The translations under genes and the position numbers were made by a program. A DNA stretch of 64,000 nucleotides from CBDAUN01 sp965214615 (GTDB taxonomy: Bacteria > Pseudomonadota > Gammaproteobacteria > Arenicellales > JAJDZL01), in the NCBI GenBank assembly GCA_965214615.1, contig OZ243952.1, forward strand, positions 2,914,001 through 2,978,000, read 5' to 3'. Each line of letters starts with the position of its first letter. Position 1 is the stretch's first letter. Shown piece after piece: positions 62,090-64,000 of this stretch. A model generated the notes under the pieces. That model was not told the origin of the DNA. It did not search any database and saw only the letters and a program-made list of their open reading frames with translations.

Positions 62090-63985
62090 ATGAACAACTA
62101 TCAACAGCTATTTGATCATTCGGTGCGCGACCCCGAAGATTTCTGGGGCGCTATTGCCGAAGACGTTCACTGGTACAGGAAGTGGGACAAGGTGCTCGAC
62201 GACAGCAATGCGCCCTATTACCGGTGGTTCGCCGGGGCGAAGGTCAACACCTGCTACAACGCGCTGGACCTGCACGTGGAAAACGGCCGCGCCGATCAGA
62301 CAGCGCTGATTTTCGACTCGGCCATGACCGGCGAAGTCCGCAAGCTCACCTACCGCGAGCTTCGCGACGAGACTGCGCGGTTCGCAGGCGCCCTGTCGGG
62401 CCTGGGAGTCTCGCGCGGCTCCACCGTGGTCATCTACATGCCCATGATCCCTGAAACCGTCATCGCAATGCTCGCCTGCGCACGCCTCGGCGCGGTCCAT
62501 TCAGTCGTTTTCGGCGGATTCGCCGCAGCTGAGCTCGCGGTCCGGATCGACGACGCCACGCCTGCAGCCGTGATCAGCGCATCGTGCGGCCTGGAACCGG
62601 GAAGAGTCGTCGAATACAAGCCGCTACTTGACGAGGCGCTCAGAATCGCGAAACACAAATGCAAGGCAAGCGTGGTCTATCAGCGCCCGCAGGCCGAGGC
62701 AGACATGACCGACGGATTCGACTACGACTGGAACGACCTGATGGCGCAAGCGCAGCCCGCCGACTGCGTGCCGGTCGAGGCAACCGATCCTCTGTATATC
62801 CTGTATACCTCCGGAACCACAGGCGTGCCGAAAGGGGTCGTACGCGACAACGGCGGCCACATTGTCTCGCTCAAATGGTCGATGAAGAACATCTACGGCG
62901 TCGAGCCGGGAGAGGTGTTCTGGGCAGCATCCGATGTCGGATGGGTTGTCGGGCACTCGTACATTGTCTACGCACCCTTGTTTGCCGGCAACACCACCGT
63001 GATGTTCGAAGGCAAGCCGGTCGGCACGCCTGATCCCGGAACATTCTGGCGGGTGATCGCCGACCACGGCGTTGCTGCGCTATTTACAGCCCCGACCGCA
63101 TTTCGGGCGATCAAAAAGGAGGATCCCGACGCAGAGCATTTGAAAAAGCACAGTCTTTCCAAATTCAAAACCCTGTTTCTGGCCGGCGAGCGCACAGACC
63201 CGGACACCCTGCACTGGGCCGAAGACAAGCTGAAGGTGCCAGTGATCGACCATTGGTGGCAAACCGAAACCGGATGGGCGATATGCGCCAATCTTGCCGG
63301 CGTCGAACTGCTGCCGATCAAGGAGGGATCGCCGACAAAGCCGGTTCCCGGGTGGAATTTGAAAGTGCTCGACGACAGCAACCGCGAAGTCGGGCCCGAC
63401 CAGATCGGCTCGCTCGTGGTCAAGCTGCCGCTGCCCCCCGGAAGCTTTCCGACTCTCTGGAACGCGAAGCAGCGATTCTTCGACGCCTATCTCGCCGAGT
63501 CTCCCGGATTCTACAAGACAGCGGATGCCGGATATGTCGATTCCGACGGCTATGTGTACGTCATGTCTCGAACCGATGACATTATCAATGTCGCCGGCCA
63601 CCGCCTGTCCACCGGCGCGATGGAGGAAGTTCTGGCGGCGCATCCCGATGTCGCCGAGTGCGCCGTAACCGGTGTCGCAGACCCGCTGAAAGGACAGACG
63701 CCGCTCGGCCTTTTAGTGCTCAGTGCGGGATGCTCGCGCCCGGACGCGGACATTGTCTCGGAATGCGTCAAGCTGGTCCGGGACAGGATCGGACCTGTTG
63801 CGGCATTCAAGCAGGCGATGGTGGTCAAGCGCCTGCCCAAGACCCGTTCAGGCAAGATCCTGCGCGGCACGATTCAAAAGATCGCCGACGGCGAAGACTG
63901 GAAGATGCCTGCAACCATCGACGACCCGGCGATTCTCGATGAAATCACCGCGTCGCTAGAGACGATCGGCTACCCGCAGCGGTAG
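62090..63985 (+). CDS. prpE: Propionyl-CoA synthetase
   Basis: A 631-residue acyl-CoA synthetase that activates propionate with ATP and CoA. FDHSVRDPEDFWGAIAEDVH starts the ACAS N-terminal domain. YILYTSGTTGVPKGVVRDNG near residue 240 is the AMP-binding P-loop. VIDHWWQTETGWAICANL (A5 motif) and YVMSRTDDIINVAGHRLSTG (A8 motif) follow. KTRSGKILRGT contains the catalytic lysine that is acetylated in related enzymes. Family-specific features such as GLEPGRVVEYKPLLDEAL favour PrpE over Acs. Confidence 0.9.
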   Translation: MNNYQQLFDHSVRDPEDFWGAIAEDVHWYRKWDKVLDDSNAPYYRWFAGAKVNTCYNALDLHVENGRADQTALIFDSAMTGEVRKLTYRELRDETARFAGALSGLGVSRGSTVVIYMPMIPETVIAMLACARLGAVHSVVFGGFAAAELAVRIDDATPAAVISASCGLEPGRVVEYKPLLDEALRIAKHKCKASVVYQRPQAEADMTDGFDYDWNDLMAQAQPADCVPVEATDPLYILYTSGTTGVPKGVVRDNGGHIVSLKWSMKNIYGVEPGEVFWAASDVGWVVGHSYIVYAPLFAGNTTVMFEGKPVGTPDPGTFWRVIADHGVAALFTAPTAFRAIKKEDPDAEHLKKHSLSKFKTLFLAGERTDPDTLHWAEDKLKVPVIDHWWQTETGWAICANLAGVELLPIKEGSPTKPVPGWNLKVLDDSNREVGPDQIGSLVVKLPLPPGSFPTLWNAKQRFFDAYLAESPGFYKTADAGYVDSDGYVYVMSRTDDIINVAGHRLSTGAMEEVLAAHPDVAECAVTGVADPLKGQTPLGLLVLSAGCSRPDADIVSECVKLVRDRIGPVAAFKQAMVVKRLPKTRSGKILRGTIQKIADGEDWKMPATIDDPAILDEITASLETIGYPQR

Positions 63986-64000
63986 ACCGTACGAGCGCAC

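Overview
The window looks like an insertion-sequence-rich accessory stretch of a Gram-negative proteobacterial chromosome, probably gammaproteobacterial. The evidence is three outer-membrane porins of the Gram-negative porin_4 type, a polysaccharide/LPS-type glycan locus, and glp, prpE and FAH metabolic genes. Many decayed transposases, DUF4143, Uma2 and ankyrin genes suggest a host-associated or relaxed-selection genome; that last point is inference. No rRNA, tRNA or CRISPR was seen.

Layout. 1-3.5 kb: the 3' part of a SNF2-type helicase followed closely by an Hsp70-like ATPase, a possible defence module cut by the window edge. 3.5-28.3 kb: an AT-richer glycan island with GT4, GT2 and GT-A glycosyltransferases, SAM methyltransferases, a sulfotransferase-like gene, a UDP-sulfoquinovose synthase homologue and a second sugar epimerase. 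It is heavily rearranged. A 2.4-kb block (GT4 plus methyltransferase) is present twice in inverted orientation (3813-6246 and 11611-14044). The sulfotransferase gene is split by a 9.5-kb insertion whose outer edges are the two ends of one IS type, with a matching 9-bp target duplication. That IS carries a transposase and a D12-class adenine DNA methyltransferase. At 20.7-27.0 kb four IS families are nested inside one another: IS5 in IS21 in IS1111/IS110 in IS256.

28.4-37.7 kb: three homologous porin genes. Only the middle one (31385-32359) has a promoter region, a ribosome-binding site and a full signal peptide. The other two lie in the opposite orientation and lose homology exactly at a shared 16-bp interrupted palindrome, CTGACTCTACCGTCAG, inside the signal-peptide codons. 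All three copies are in the same reading frame at that site. Inversion between the sites would fuse the single start to each alternative porin and rebuild a complete signal peptide each time. This candidate phase-variation system is the most interesting feature of the window.

37.8-64 kb: a glpK/glpB-like/glpA-like operon, DUF1703 and DUF4143 ATPases, a VirD4/TraD-like coupling protein with a replication-relaxation-like tail, a Uma2 nuclease, a secreted peptidoglycan-binding/ankyrin protein, an XRE-ImmA/PIN pair, a second glycerol kinase, an AAA ATPase/DUF4276 pair with a frameshift, and a metabolic block (MBL hydrolase, FAH-family hydrolase, enoyl-CoA hydratase, propionyl-CoA synthetase).
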